Shown here piece after piece: positions 16,377 to 24,607 of a DNA stretch of 40,062 nucleotides. This DNA is from Desulfobacterales bacterium (GTDB lineage Bacteria > Desulfobacterota > Desulfobacteria > Desulfobacterales > SURF-7): NCBI GenBank assembly GCA_028277765.1, contig JANQFQ010000067.1, forward strand, positions 1 to 40,062, read 5' to 3'. Numbering within the stretch: the first letter of the stretch is position 1; each line of letters starts with the position of its first letter. The notes beneath the pieces were generated by a model. The model was not told the DNA's origin. It ran no database searches and saw only the letters and a program-made list of their open reading frames with translations. A program made the translations under genes and the position numbers.

Positions 16377-17831
16377 TTAATTGTCAAAACGAACCGGTCT
16401 TGCTTTCCAAAAATAATTTACATAACCGCGATCAAAATGTATTTTTCTAAATGTCATCTCAACACCCATACCGATCTTTACATCTTCGGCAACACGATCA
16501 GTAAGGTCAAAAAACGCTCTTCCGCCTTCTTTAAAATCGATAAGGACGACAGAAGATGGCGGATCTATGGTTGGCGCCAACTGATCATTTGTAAAGCTGA
16601 AGACTTCACCTTGTTTATCCGCGAATCTGTAATCCTCAAAATCATCCAGAGACTGACATTCAGCGCAAATTCTAATCGGTCCGGTTGAATTGGCGCCGTT
16701 GTCATATTGTATACATCCGCATTTATTACATTTTTTACCATACAGACTTAGAATCGATTTTCTTTCACGCCAGATCGCTGAGATTTTGTTATGCTGTTTT
16801 TCCGGCCTTCTTGCAGCCTCTATTTGTACTAAATCACGCCACTGTAAAATAGCATTGTATCTTTCAAGCGGCTGTTTAACAGCAAGATGCTGAGACATAC
16901 CCCGTTTCTTAGGAAGCTTTTCAATATTATCGGTAACCTGCATGATCATTACATCAGCTCCGGCCCCGCTGCCCGCAAAAAGAATCTTATCTCCCGGTTT
17001 TGCCGTTTCAAGACAGCTGACCAACATCATCGGCGCGTGAGCGCATCCACAGAAACCAACATTCATGAACATGGTAATCGGTTCCTGGATCTGTTCCGGT
17101 GTAAAACCAAGATCTGCAAGGAGTTTTGAATGGCCCCGGGGATCTCCTGGATTGTCAACAACAGCCTTGGTAATATCTTTTGCTTCAAGCCCTGTTTTTT
17201 TCAGTATACCGCTTATCGCTTCGGTGAGTACTGGTGTATAACCTTCATCCTGTATCATCCGGTCTTCCCATGAACATACGTATACATCATTCTGTGAGCG
17301 CCAGGTGCCAGTGAGTTCATCAGAGATCGAATAGATTTCCTCGATTTCTGCGATAACATTGTCATTCCCAATAATAAATGCTGCTCCACCATCACCGATA
17401 AGCTGCTCGTTAAAACCGGAAAGCCCGCCCATACGCATATCTGCCATTGCAACCATAACTCTTCCCGCTGATCCGGCTTTGACAGTATCTACAGCTTGTG
17501 CCATTGCGATGGACCCGGACCGAAGGGATGTATTAAAATCAGCTGTCCTGATATCTCTTCTCATATCAAGCGCCATGGCCATAATCGGGGAGCATTGCTT
17601 TTCCCTGTATGGTGATGTGGTGGATGCGAAAAAAAGCCCATCAAGTTTTCCGGCATCTTCGTCTCCAAGACAGTCTATTGCCGCTTCAACAGCCATTGTA
17701 AGGCTATCTTCATCATAATAAGCAACAGATCTCTCTCCAGGAGCATTAAATCCGCCCCAGGCTCCGGAAAAAAGTTCTCTGTTTATTCTGTGCCATGGAA
17801 TATATGCACCAAATGATGTTATTCCCGCCAT
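16377..17831 (-). CDS. HMG-CoA synthase-like/DUF35 OB-fold fusion
   Basis: A 484-residue fusion. Residues 1-305 have the HMG-CoA synthase/KAS III-like thiolase fold (ITSFGAYIP, SPYREKQ, an AKPGDKILFAGSGAGAD strand-loop near 277-293). Residues 350-484 are DUF35: a zinc ribbon with C368, C371, C389 and C392, then an OB fold. In HMG-CoA synthase the nucleophilic Cys lies in an F-x-C-K-A-G-T-like turn; here the aligned segment is DFNTSLRSGS, with Leu103 at that place, so the domain may not form an acyl-enzyme. AGGAGGG lies before the ATG at 17831. It is the first gene of an operon with the thiolase and may present acyl-CoA to it. Confidence 0.85.
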   Translation of the reverse strand: MAGITSFGAYIPWHRINRELFSGAWGGFNAPGERSVAYYDEDSLTMAVEAAIDCLGDEDAGKLDGLFFASTTSPYREKQCSPIMAMALDMRRDIRTADFNTSLRSGSIAMAQAVDTVKAGSAGRVMVAMADMRMGGLSGFNEQLIGDGGAAFIIGNDNVIAEIEEIYSISDELTGTWRSQNDVYVCSWEDRMIQDEGYTPVLTEAISGILKKTGLEAKDITKAVVDNPGDPRGHSKLLADLGFTPEQIQEPITMFMNVGFCGCAHAPMMLVSCLETAKPGDKILFAGSGAGADVMIMQVTDNIEKLPKKRGMSQHLAVKQPLERYNAILQWRDLVQIEAARRPEKQHNKISAIWRERKSILSLYGKKCNKCGCIQYDNGANSTGPIRICAECQSLDDFEDYRFADKQGEVFSFTNDQLAPTIDPPSSVVLIDFKEGGRAFFDLTDRVAEDVKIGMGVEMTFRKIHFDRGYVNYFWKARPVRFDN

Positions 17832-17894
17832 TTATCCCTCCTGTATGACATAAAATGTTGGTTGTTATTGAAACAGTTTATAATAAAAAGTATT

Positions 17895-17923
17895 TTTATA
17901 TCTTTGCATAAAGAGGTTGTCAA
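17895..17923 (-). promoter_or_regulatory. Sigma70-type promoter for HMGCS-like/thiolase operon
   Basis: On the minus strand a perfect TTGACA (17918-17923), a 17-bp spacer and TATAAA (17895-17900) lie about 65 bp before the start codon at 17831. This is one of the best promoter matches in the window. The rest of the 264-bp gap to the plus-strand gene is AT-rich, with a TATAAT at about 17991 that lacks a good -35. Confidence 0.7.
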
Positions 17924-18095
17924 GGTATATGCCTGTAACTGATAAATAATTCTTGTATCAAAACATTTTCTATGCTAGAAATTTTTTCTTTATAATTTTT
18001 TAATGAAAAGCTGGTTAATTTTAAACTTTCAGATTTACAGATAACATATTAATTTGTTAGACCAATTTAATTTTAAACGAAAGGACGGTTTTTAA

Positions 18096-18572
18096 ATGGA
18101 TAAATCACAACAGCTTAAAACAATTGGCGGTACAGTCATTGTATTATTTATTATATTCCAGATTTTTATTTCTATTTCTGATCTTAATCAGGATACCCCA
18201 GGGATTGCAGCCTGTGAGTTTACAAAAGCGTATTTTAAAGCAGACAAATCCATGGAAGACCGCATCTGCAGCAGCCGGTTAATGGTAAATGGTGTTAATA
18301 TGGTGGAAAAATACATCCAGGAGAAAACCGTTGAAGCCAATTCAAAAGGATTCAGCCTCTGGTACACCAAAGACAAAATTTATGATATGAAAATCGAAAA
18401 AGACGATTCAGACAAATCAACAGCATTAAAAGTAACCGTTAAGACCAAACCGCCGTTAAAATCATTTTTTACAAAAGAGGAGCTAGAAGAAGAACAGGCA
18501 ACACTTACGCTAATTAAAGAGGATGGCAAATGGAAGGTCTGCGGAGATCTGTTTGATCTACCTGAAGCATAA
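18096..18572 (+). CDS. Hypothetical membrane-anchored/secreted protein
   Basis: A 158-residue protein with one N-terminal hydrophobic helix (about 11-28) that could be a signal anchor. The rest is a small extracytoplasmic domain: two Cys (40 and 58) early, a central WYTKDKIYDMKIEKDD strand pair, and a C-terminal ATLTLIKEDGKWKVCGDLF hairpin. This ending resembles DUF4878/NTF2-like lumazine-type stress domains, where a final strand reads GKWKV, but I cannot assign the family firmly. AAGGAC precedes the ATG. It is monocistronic, with a strong terminator 25 bp downstream. Confidence 0.7.
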   Translation: MDKSQQLKTIGGTVIVLFIIFQIFISISDLNQDTPGIAACEFTKAYFKADKSMEDRICSSRLMVNGVNMVEKYIQEKTVEANSKGFSLWYTKDKIYDMKIEKDDSDKSTALKVTVKTKPPLKSFFTKEELEEEQATLTLIKEDGKWKVCGDLFDLPEA

Positions 18573-18596
18573 GATAATTAAACTTAATATATTTTT

Positions 18597-18628
18597 AAAG
18601 CCCGGACAGTAGCGCTGTCCGGGCTTTT
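18597..18628 (+). terminator. Rho-independent terminator
   Basis: A perfect GCCCGGACAG/CTGTCCGGGC stem with a five-base loop (18600-18624), flanked by AAA on the left and TTTT on the right. It ends the gene at 18096-18572 and may also act on the converging minus-strand gene. Confidence 0.88.
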
Positions 18629-18693
18629 ATTTAGCAAACATACCAAAAGACATAATAAATGTCAGAGTGAAACGATACATCAACTTTAGGCAC

Positions 18694-19755
18694 TTAATAG
18701 TCACTATAATTTTTAATTTTAAAGTCTTTCTTTTTAACATAATTATCAAACAACGTCTTGCAATATGAACAATCTTTGCACGCCATTTTACAGGATGTCA
18801 TGGTTTGAAAAGAATCATCTGGTAGATCTTTGTTCGATACATGAAAATGATTAGACAGCCAGTATAATGAATCAAAAAGTTCAAGCAAGTTTCCGTCAAA
18901 TGACCTCTCCATATATGCTTTTATTGTCTGTTTTAAAAATTTTGGGCCAATCGTTCTGCCGCAAATCTTGATAATATCAATATAAGCTTTATATTCAGCC
19001 AGATCTTCAGGCCTGATAAATGGTGATTTAAAAAGCTTATATGGATGGTTCATCATATAATCCATACATCCAAAGTCTTTGTTGAGTTTGTATGTGTCAA
19101 TCCCGGTTTTTATATTTGAATAGGAAATGTGTGAATCATGAGTTAGTTTAAACGGACATTGATAAATACATCCTTCATTGGCCAGGAGTGTCAACTTCAT
19201 TTCAGGATAATTTTTTCTGAATTTAGATACCATATCAGCCAGTTTTTTCAGATGACGATTTAAAGAACGGTCTAGGAGAAACTTGCCCGGAAGTTTAAAA
19301 TGTGTCATTGATATCCCTTCCAGAATAGCTTCAACTTTGTCATATGAATCAGCCATAAAGTTTATACTCGGAATTGCTTCAAGTTGAGAAGCCATATCTT
19401 TGTCTGCTTCTGATAGCGCGTTAAGATAATACTGATCAGCATATACAATCCCGTCCACAATCCTGTCATTAATCATTTGTGACAGTTTATGTATAACAGA
19501 ATTTATTAAATCCTTTTTAAAATATTCAGCAGGATCATGAAATCTTGTATTTAAAAGAACATATTTCCTAGGTGTTTCAACTTGTCTTAACATTTTGAAT
19601 ATATAGTTATTATCATGAATCACAATTTTCGGCCTGGCATCTGGAACATCCGGAGAAAAAAGATCAACATGCAGTGAATAAATATGGTCAATATGCTTGT
19701 TTAAAAAATCCACATATTCATTGTCAGGTAAAAATGGTACATCAAATATCAGCAT
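18694..19755 (-). CDS. Cys-rich peptidase U32-like protein
   Basis: A 353-residue soluble protein that I place near the U32/UbiU-UbiV TIM-barrel superfamily by pattern only. A DGIVYADQYYLNAL segment (101-114) and an EAIPSIN strand (126-132) precede the core motif LLANEGCIYQCPFK (190-203), where C196 and C200 sit in a position like the conserved NEGC turn. C230, C265 and a terminal CKMACKDCSYC cluster (C322, C326, C329, C332) give eight spaced Cys that could hold an Fe-S cluster, as in UbiU/UbiV. AGGA lies before the ATG at 19755. It stands alone between a terminator and the thiolase gene. The function is unknown. Confidence 0.6.
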   Translation of the reverse strand: MLIFDVPFLPDNEYVDFLNKHIDHIYSLHVDLFSPDVPDARPKIVIHDNNYIFKMLRQVETPRKYVLLNTRFHDPAEYFKKDLINSVIHKLSQMINDRIVDGIVYADQYYLNALSEADKDMASQLEAIPSINFMADSYDKVEAILEGISMTHFKLPGKFLLDRSLNRHLKKLADMVSKFRKNYPEMKLTLLANEGCIYQCPFKLTHDSHISYSNIKTGIDTYKLNKDFGCMDYMMNHPYKLFKSPFIRPEDLAEYKAYIDIIKICGRTIGPKFLKQTIKAYMERSFDGNLLELFDSLYWLSNHFHVSNKDLPDDSFQTMTSCKMACKDCSYCKTLFDNYVKKKDFKIKNYSDY

Positions 19756-19945
19756 AAAAGTCCTATAATGTCATTTATTTAAAACAAAATAAAAATATCA
19801 CTTATAATAACAAAATTACTTTTAAAATAAACATATTTATGCTAAACAATTTTGCTCTGGGTATGTAACACTTAATAAATTTTAAGTTTTGTTATTCATA
19901 AAAAGATTTTAACAATTTTAAAACTTTTTGTAAAAGGAGTATGTT

Positions 19946-21130
19946 ATGAGAGAAGCATTTCTGATTGACGTTGTTCGGACACCCCGCGGCAGGCGGAGCC
20001 GTCCAAAAAATGATTTTGTCGGGGAATTCGCTAATATCCATCCCGCGACACTGGGTGCTACACTGGTAAATGCCCTGCTTGAAAGAAATCCAAACCTGCC
20101 CCCGGAAAAAGTAGAGGATGTTTTCTATTCAACTGTAATGGCTGAAAAAGAACAGGCAGCGAATATGGGTAGAACCGTTGTGTTAAGCTCAAATCTGCCT
20201 GTCACCACATCCGGCATAACAATGAACCGGGCCTGCTCAGGCGCACTCCAGGCAAGTGCCTTTGCCAGTGCCAGCATCAGAGTCGGAGATTATGACATAT
20301 TAATGGCCGGCGGCGGTGAACATATGAACATGTGCCCCATAGACGGTGACATGGATTTCGAGCACCTCCCTTTTCCTGCGGAAATGTTTGAAAAACACAA
20401 TATGGTGACCCAGGGCCAGTCAGCAGAGATGATCGCTGAAAAATATGACCTGAACCAGGAAGAGATTGATGAATTCTCTGTCCGGAGCCACCAGCTGGCC
20501 CATGATGCCACTGAAGCCGGAAAGTTTAAAAACGAAATAATTCCAATTCCTTATAAAGACAAAGATGGAAATGAACAGGTGCTTGATTATGACAGCAATA
20601 TCAGGCCGGACACAACTGCTGAAAAAATTACTAAACTGTCGCGTCCATTTAAGGAAAACGGTTTGATACACGCGGCAGCTGCTTCTGCTATTGTAGATGG
20701 ATGTAGTCTGGGCATCTGGGCCTCAGATGCAGCCTGTAAAGAATACGGTTTTAAACCTTGGGCCAAAATCCTGGCAAGCGCCAATGCCGGTGTTGCACCG
20801 GATATCATGCTCGACGGTGTCATCCCCGGAACAGAACTCGCTTTAAAAAGGGCCGGATTAACCATGGATGATATAGAACTTATTGAAATAAACGAAGCCT
20901 TTGCGAGTGTCCCGATTGCCTGGATGAAGACGTTGAACATTCCCATAGAAAAAGTGAATGTTAACGGCGGCGCCATTGCCATGGGACATCCCCTTGGCGG
21001 TACTGGTGGAATTCTCATTGCCACACTCCTTAATGAGATGGACAGGCAGGACATGAAGTACGGCATGATCACCATGTGCGCTGCGTATGGTCAGTCAGGA
21101 ACCATGATAGTAGAAAGACTGCCAAGGTAG
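19946..21130 (+). CDS. Thiolase family acetyl-CoA C-acyltransferase
   Basis: A 394-residue degradative/biosynthetic-type thiolase with MNRACSGALQAS (nucleophile C97), NEAF (316-319), GHPLGGTGG (H348) and the second Cys in MCAAYGQSG (C378). It catalyses reversible Claisen condensation or thiolysis of 3-ketoacyl-CoA. It belongs to a different subfamily from the SCP2-type thiolase at 15193. The usual CxGGG ending is altered to CAAYGQSG, so substrate preference may differ. A strong AAAAGGAG site precedes the ATG at 19946. No hydratase or dehydrogenase partner lies beside it, so it may serve fatty-acid oxidation or polymer/lipid metabolism. Confidence 0.9.
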   Translation: MREAFLIDVVRTPRGRRSRPKNDFVGEFANIHPATLGATLVNALLERNPNLPPEKVEDVFYSTVMAEKEQAANMGRTVVLSSNLPVTTSGITMNRACSGALQASAFASASIRVGDYDILMAGGGEHMNMCPIDGDMDFEHLPFPAEMFEKHNMVTQGQSAEMIAEKYDLNQEEIDEFSVRSHQLAHDATEAGKFKNEIIPIPYKDKDGNEQVLDYDSNIRPDTTAEKITKLSRPFKENGLIHAAAASAIVDGCSLGIWASDAACKEYGFKPWAKILASANAGVAPDIMLDGVIPGTELALKRAGLTMDDIELIEINEAFASVPIAWMKTLNIPIEKVNVNGGAIAMGHPLGGTGGILIATLLNEMDRQDMKYGMITMCAAYGQSGTMIVERLPR

Positions 21131-21158
21131 TTATATGGTATGGAATATTAAAGCTGAG

Positions 21159-21183
21159 TTGAATAGTGTCGTTTACTATTCAA
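21159..21183 (+). repeat. Hairpin downstream of thiolase gene
   Basis: TTGAATAGT pairs perfectly with ACTATTCAA across a seven-base loop. It is the first of three consecutive hairpins after the thiolase stop codon; the second is AAACTTATGCC/GGTATAAGTTT at 21187-21214. Confidence 0.65.
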
Positions 21184-21218
21184 ACGAAACTTATGCCATT
21201 TTCGGTATAAGTTTTATT

Positions 21219-21260
21219 TGGTTGATACCCCATGATATTCATGGGGTATCAAACCTTTTT
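21219..21260 (+). terminator. Strong rho-independent terminator
   Basis: A long stem, GTTGATACCCCATGA with TCATGGGGTATCAAA, is followed by CC and five T residues. It is the third hairpin in the row and the most terminator-like. Confidence 0.85.
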
Positions 21261-21348
21261 CCTAATCAAATGTCGGGAATGAAAACAACCTGTTTCCTGT
21301 CCTTTTAAAAAATTCCCCCTTTCCACAACATGAATTACAATCGTTGAA

Positions 21349-21376
21349 TTGACTTTTTTTAATATAAATATAAAAT
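21349..21376 (+). promoter_or_regulatory. Promoter for methyltransferase gene
   Basis: TTGACT (21349-21354), a 16-bp AT-rich spacer and TAAAAT (21371-21376), each five of six to consensus. The start codon of the methyltransferase lies 43 bp downstream. Confidence 0.6.
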
Positions 21377-21419
21377 ATCACTATCAATATCTGACAGATT
21401 ATAAGAATAAAGGTTTTCT

Positions 21420-22145
21420 GTGTCATTTATAATCAAAGACTGGGTAGATTACTGGAACAAGGACGATCTATGGAGCAACCTGCCGTTGTGGGAAACAAAT
21501 AACAGGATTTTTCTACAGGGGGCGGAAAAGATTGTTCAGCTTAGCAAAAAAGATACGGTGCTGAATATCGGTTGTGGTTCCGGTTATTTAGAAGCAGTAC
21601 TAGCACCGAAAGTAAACAGTATATTAGCGGTTGATGTCTCTGAACAGTTTGTCAAGATGTGCAAAGAAAGGTGTCGCAGCCATGATAATGTTTCTGTTGA
21701 ACTCCTTGATAAGGAGTATACAAATTTTAATATTTTTAAAAAATCATTCTCATTAATCTTTTGTATCAGTGTTATTCAGTATTATAAAAGCATGAATGAA
21801 GTTGAATTACTGATCCGTTCTGCAAGTAGTATTTCTGAACCTGGCGGAAGAATGCTGATAGCTGATATTCCCATGAAACGCAATAACATAGGCTTTATAT
21901 GGGACGCAATATGCTCAGTGCTGATGAGCATAAAAAAAGGTTATTTTCTACAATTATTGAATGCAGTATATGCAAAGTGGATACGCAACAGGAGCTATAA
22001 CCGTTCTGCTAAACAGATAAAACAGATATATTTTGACAAAAAAGAGATTGCCTCTTTAATTAAGCGCACAGGCATTAACGCTAAGGTAGTTAATCAAAGC
22101 CTTTCTGTTTACGCGAACCGTCCAAGCTTGTTGATCCATTTTTAA
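21420..22145 (+). CDS. Class I SAM-dependent methyltransferase
   Basis: A 241-residue protein with the Rossmann methyltransferase motifs: VLNIGCGSGYLEA (47-59, motif I), AVDVSEQFVKMC (acidic residue binding the SAM ribose), and ISVIQYY plus GGRMLIADIP later. The N-terminal segment MSFIIKDWVDYWNKDDLW is a substrate-side cap like those of lipid or small-molecule methyltransferases. The middle part (152-178) is hydrophobic and may touch membrane or a greasy substrate. The start is GTG at 21420 with AAAGG upstream. The substrate is unknown; proximity to the Pfa-like genes is too loose to assign it. Confidence 0.85.
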   Translation: MSFIIKDWVDYWNKDDLWSNLPLWETNNRIFLQGAEKIVQLSKKDTVLNIGCGSGYLEAVLAPKVNSILAVDVSEQFVKMCKERCRSHDNVSVELLDKEYTNFNIFKKSFSLIFCISVIQYYKSMNEVELLIRSASSISEPGGRMLIADIPMKRNNIGFIWDAICSVLMSIKKGYFLQLLNAVYAKWIRNRSYNRSAKQIKQIYFDKKEIASLIKRTGINAKVVNQSLSVYANRPSLLIHF

Positions 22146-22164
22146 CGTATATTGTTGTAAAACA

Positions 22165-22182
22165 GGTTATTATTTAATAACC
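22165..22182. repeat. Perfect 18-bp palindrome
   Basis: GGTTATTA-TT-TAATAACC lies between the methyltransferase and the peptidase gene, 38 bp before the latter's start. It could be an operator or a weak hairpin; there is no T tract. Confidence 0.6.
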
Positions 22183-22220
22183 AAATAATAAAAATCAATG
22201 AAATATTAAGGAGTCTGTTT

Positions 22221-23336
22221 TTGAAAAAAACAATTAAAAAAAGGCTTGCGTCGATAAAAGAATTAATTAGTAAGGGCAGATTTGATACATTGATAATACT
22301 TTCAGAAGAAAATAGAAGGTATCTGAGCGGCTATACAGGCGAAGACACGCAGATTGACGAATCAGCCGGCGCACTTTTTATCAATAGAAACAAGCTTGTA
22401 CTTGCCACGGATTCACGTTTTGAAGAACAGGCAAAAAAAGAAGCCCCTATGTTTAAAACCGTCTGCTATAAAAAAGGATTAGCCGCTGAAATGCCGAAAA
22501 TCCTCTCTTCCATGAAGACAAAATCATTGGGCTACGAGAGCTGGCGGATGTCAGTCAGGCAACGCCGTGATATTAAACGTCACTTGAATAAAGACAGGTT
22601 AAAGGTAAGGCTGTTAGATTCAGCTAAAATTACAGATAATCTCCGTGTCAGAAAAGACAGACCTGAGATTAATAGAATAAAGAAGTCCTTGGCTGTTGCT
22701 GAAACTGCTTTTAAAACCATATTGCCTGACATAAGGCCTGGTATGACGGAAAAAGAAGCTGCATGGCTGCTGGAACAAGAGATGCGGATGTCCGGTGCAG
22801 AGGCTTTGTCATTTCCGGTGATCACCGCTTCAGGTTTAAATAGCGCCCTTCCTCACGCTATCCCGGGTAATCGGAAGATAAAAAAGGGGGAGCCGTTACT
22901 GTTTGACTGGGGAGCAAAGGTAGATGGTTTTTGCTCAGATATATCACGGACAATTTTTGTCGGAAAACCCACAAAACGATTTAAAAAAGTATTCACGACT
23001 GTTCATGACGCGCAACAGATGGCTATGGAGGCGGTAAAACCGGGCATAAGCTCAAAAAAAATTGATTCCATAGCCAGGGACCATATTGATAAAAAAGGGT
23101 TTAAAGGCCTGTTTGGGCACGGTCTCGGACATGGTGTTGGTCTGGCGATACACGAACCACCAGGCATCAGTCCGTTGAGAGATGTAAAGTTATTGCCCGG
23201 CATGGTTTTCACTGTTGAACCTGGCATATATATTCCTGGCTGGGGAGGTGTGAGGCTTGAAAATATGGTGGCGGTTACAAAAGATGGCGTTGAAATCCTT
23301 AATAAAACCGGATGTACAGAATTTAAAATAGACTAA
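22221..23336 (+). CDS. Xaa-Pro aminopeptidase/dipeptidase (M24)
   Basis: A 371-residue M24 metallopeptidase that removes residues next to proline. The creatinase-like N-terminal domain (1-145) precedes the pita-bread domain. All five metal ligands are visible: D229 in LLFDWGAK, D240 in FCSDISRT, H304 in GHGLGHGVG, E333 in TVEPGIY and E347 in RLENM. The start is TTG at 22221, chosen because AAGGAG lies seven bases before it. The xerD-like gene begins four bases after the stop codon, so the two are translationally linked. Cytoplasmic. Confidence 0.92.
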   Translation: MKKTIKKRLASIKELISKGRFDTLIILSEENRRYLSGYTGEDTQIDESAGALFINRNKLVLATDSRFEEQAKKEAPMFKTVCYKKGLAAEMPKILSSMKTKSLGYESWRMSVRQRRDIKRHLNKDRLKVRLLDSAKITDNLRVRKDRPEINRIKKSLAVAETAFKTILPDIRPGMTEKEAAWLLEQEMRMSGAEALSFPVITASGLNSALPHAIPGNRKIKKGEPLLFDWGAKVDGFCSDISRTIFVGKPTKRFKKVFTTVHDAQQMAMEAVKPGISSKKIDSIARDHIDKKGFKGLFGHGLGHGVGLAIHEPPGISPLRDVKLLPGMVFTVEPGIYIPGWGGVRLENMVAVTKDGVEILNKTGCTEFKID

Positions 23337-23340
23337 TCTA

Positions 23341-24237
23341 TTGAGCTCGATACACCAATATATTGACCAGTATGTAAACTACCTAGTCGTTGAAAAAGGC
23401 CTTTCAGAGAAAACCATTGAATCCTATACCAGTGATTTGACAAGGTTTTTAGAATTCCTGAAAGATGAAAGAATCCATACTGTCTCTGATAATGACACAT
23501 CGGTGATTTTACAACATCTGAAATCTTTACATGGTCAGGGATTGGGCTCCAGGTCCAGGGCAAGACACCTTGTTGCCCTTCGCGGTTTTTATAGATTTCT
23601 TGTCCAGGAAAAGATAATAAAAAATGATCCAACCAGAATTATCGATCTACCAAAGAACAGCCTCAAGCTTCCGGATGTCCTTTCGGTTGATGTCATCAAA
23701 TCTCTTTTAGCCGCTCCTGATGCCACTAAAAAAAACGGGATGCGTGATGCTGCTATGCTTGAACTTCTTTATGCTGCTGGTCTTCGTGTTTCAGAACTGA
23801 TCAATTTAAAAATGCAGGATGTAAACCTGGAAGCCTGTTTTGTAAGGGCGTACGGCAAGGGATCAAAAGAACGGATGGTGCCTATCGGTCTCTTTGCAAA
23901 GAATAAAATCGACATCTACATTGAAACAGCAAGGCCCCTGCTTCTTAAAGGAATCGTCAGTGAGTATCTGTTTGTGGCAAGGGCCGGTAAACCGATGACC
24001 CGACAGGGATTCTGGAAACTGGTAAAAAAATACGCGGTAAAAGCCGGCATAACAGCAAAAATCACACCCCATTCTTTACGGCATTCTTTTGCCAGCCACC
24101 TCCTTGAAGGCGGTGCCGACCTTAGGGCAGTCCAGGTCATGCTTGGTCATGTGGATATATCCACTACCCAAATTTATACCCATGTGGCACAGGACCACCT
24201 CAAAAAAACACACACTAAGTATCATCCAAGGGGGTAA
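23341..24237 (+). CDS. xerD: Tyrosine recombinase, XerD-like
   Basis: A 298-residue recombinase of the size and domain order of XerC/XerD, which resolve chromosome dimers at dif. An N-terminal SAM-like DNA-binding domain (1-95) includes EKTIESYTSDL. The catalytic residues are R149 (AAGLRVSEL), K173 (YGKGSKER), H244 and R247 (HSLRHSFASHLLE), H270 (LGHVDIST) and Y279 (TQIYTHV). The start is TTG at 23341, four bases after the peptidase stop, with no ribosome site of its own, so coupling is likely. XerC cannot be fully excluded; the LDxLxxG-type C-terminal features favour XerD. There is no sign of an integrated element around it. Confidence 0.88.
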   Translation: MSSIHQYIDQYVNYLVVEKGLSEKTIESYTSDLTRFLEFLKDERIHTVSDNDTSVILQHLKSLHGQGLGSRSRARHLVALRGFYRFLVQEKIIKNDPTRIIDLPKNSLKLPDVLSVDVIKSLLAAPDATKKNGMRDAAMLELLYAAGLRVSELINLKMQDVNLEACFVRAYGKGSKERMVPIGLFAKNKIDIYIETARPLLLKGIVSEYLFVARAGKPMTRQGFWKLVKKYAVKAGITAKITPHSLRHSFASHLLEGGADLRAVQVMLGHVDISTTQIYTHVAQDHLKKTHTKYHPRG

Positions 24238-24607
24238 GCTATAAGCGATCTGAAGTGCTTGAATAGTTTAGATCCTAGATGCTGGATACTAGATGAAAAA
24301 CCATTGGGCAGGAGCCTCCGCCCCTTCTATTATCTTACTGACAACTGATTACTGATAACTTTCTTTGTCGCCCCTACAATTCCTCAATCTCAAAATCACC
24401 CAATCCTAATAATGATTAACCAGTACCAGATATCCAGTATCTAGTACTCATCATCCAGCATCCAGCATTCCCGCAAAAAAGAAGCGGGATCTCCGTTTCA
24501 CTACGACCAGCCATCTAGCATCCAGTAACCAGCATCCACATCACTTCTTGACTTATTTTTATGTTTTATATAATTTTAAAAAGTTTTATAGCATGATTAA
24601 AAAATAA
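24238..24607. repeat. Intergenic block of degenerate ATCCAGCATC repeats
   Basis: No gene is seen in these 370 bases. Repeats of the ATCCAGCATC/ATCCAGTATC type occur at 24426-24469 and 24511-24537, and in the inverted sense (CTAGATGCTGGATACTAGATG-like) at 24273-24296. A GGGCAGGAGCCTCCGCCCC near-palindrome sits at 24306-24324, a CTGATTACTGATAACT pair near 24345-24361, and a TCCCGC/GCGGGA hairpin at 24469-24489. The last 60 bases hold the pfaD promoter. Confidence 0.75.
24548..24574 (+). promoter_or_regulatory. Promoter for pfaD-pfaA operon
   Basis: TTGACT (24548-24553) with a short 15-bp spacer to a perfect TATAAT (24569-24574). Transcription would start near 24581 and the pfaD ATG is at 24608. 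The short spacer lowers confidence. A four-codon frame, ATG ATT AAA AAA TAA, lies just before the pfaD ATG. Confidence 0.45.

Noticed and set aside
23341..24237. XerD-like gene as the integrase of a genomic island
   Set aside because: It has the size and motifs of the housekeeping recombinase, is coupled to a peptidase gene, and no tRNA, att repeats or phage genes are nearby.
24238..24607. CRISPR array
   Set aside because: The repeats are only about 10 bp, imperfect, in both orientations and unevenly spaced, with no spacers or cas genes.
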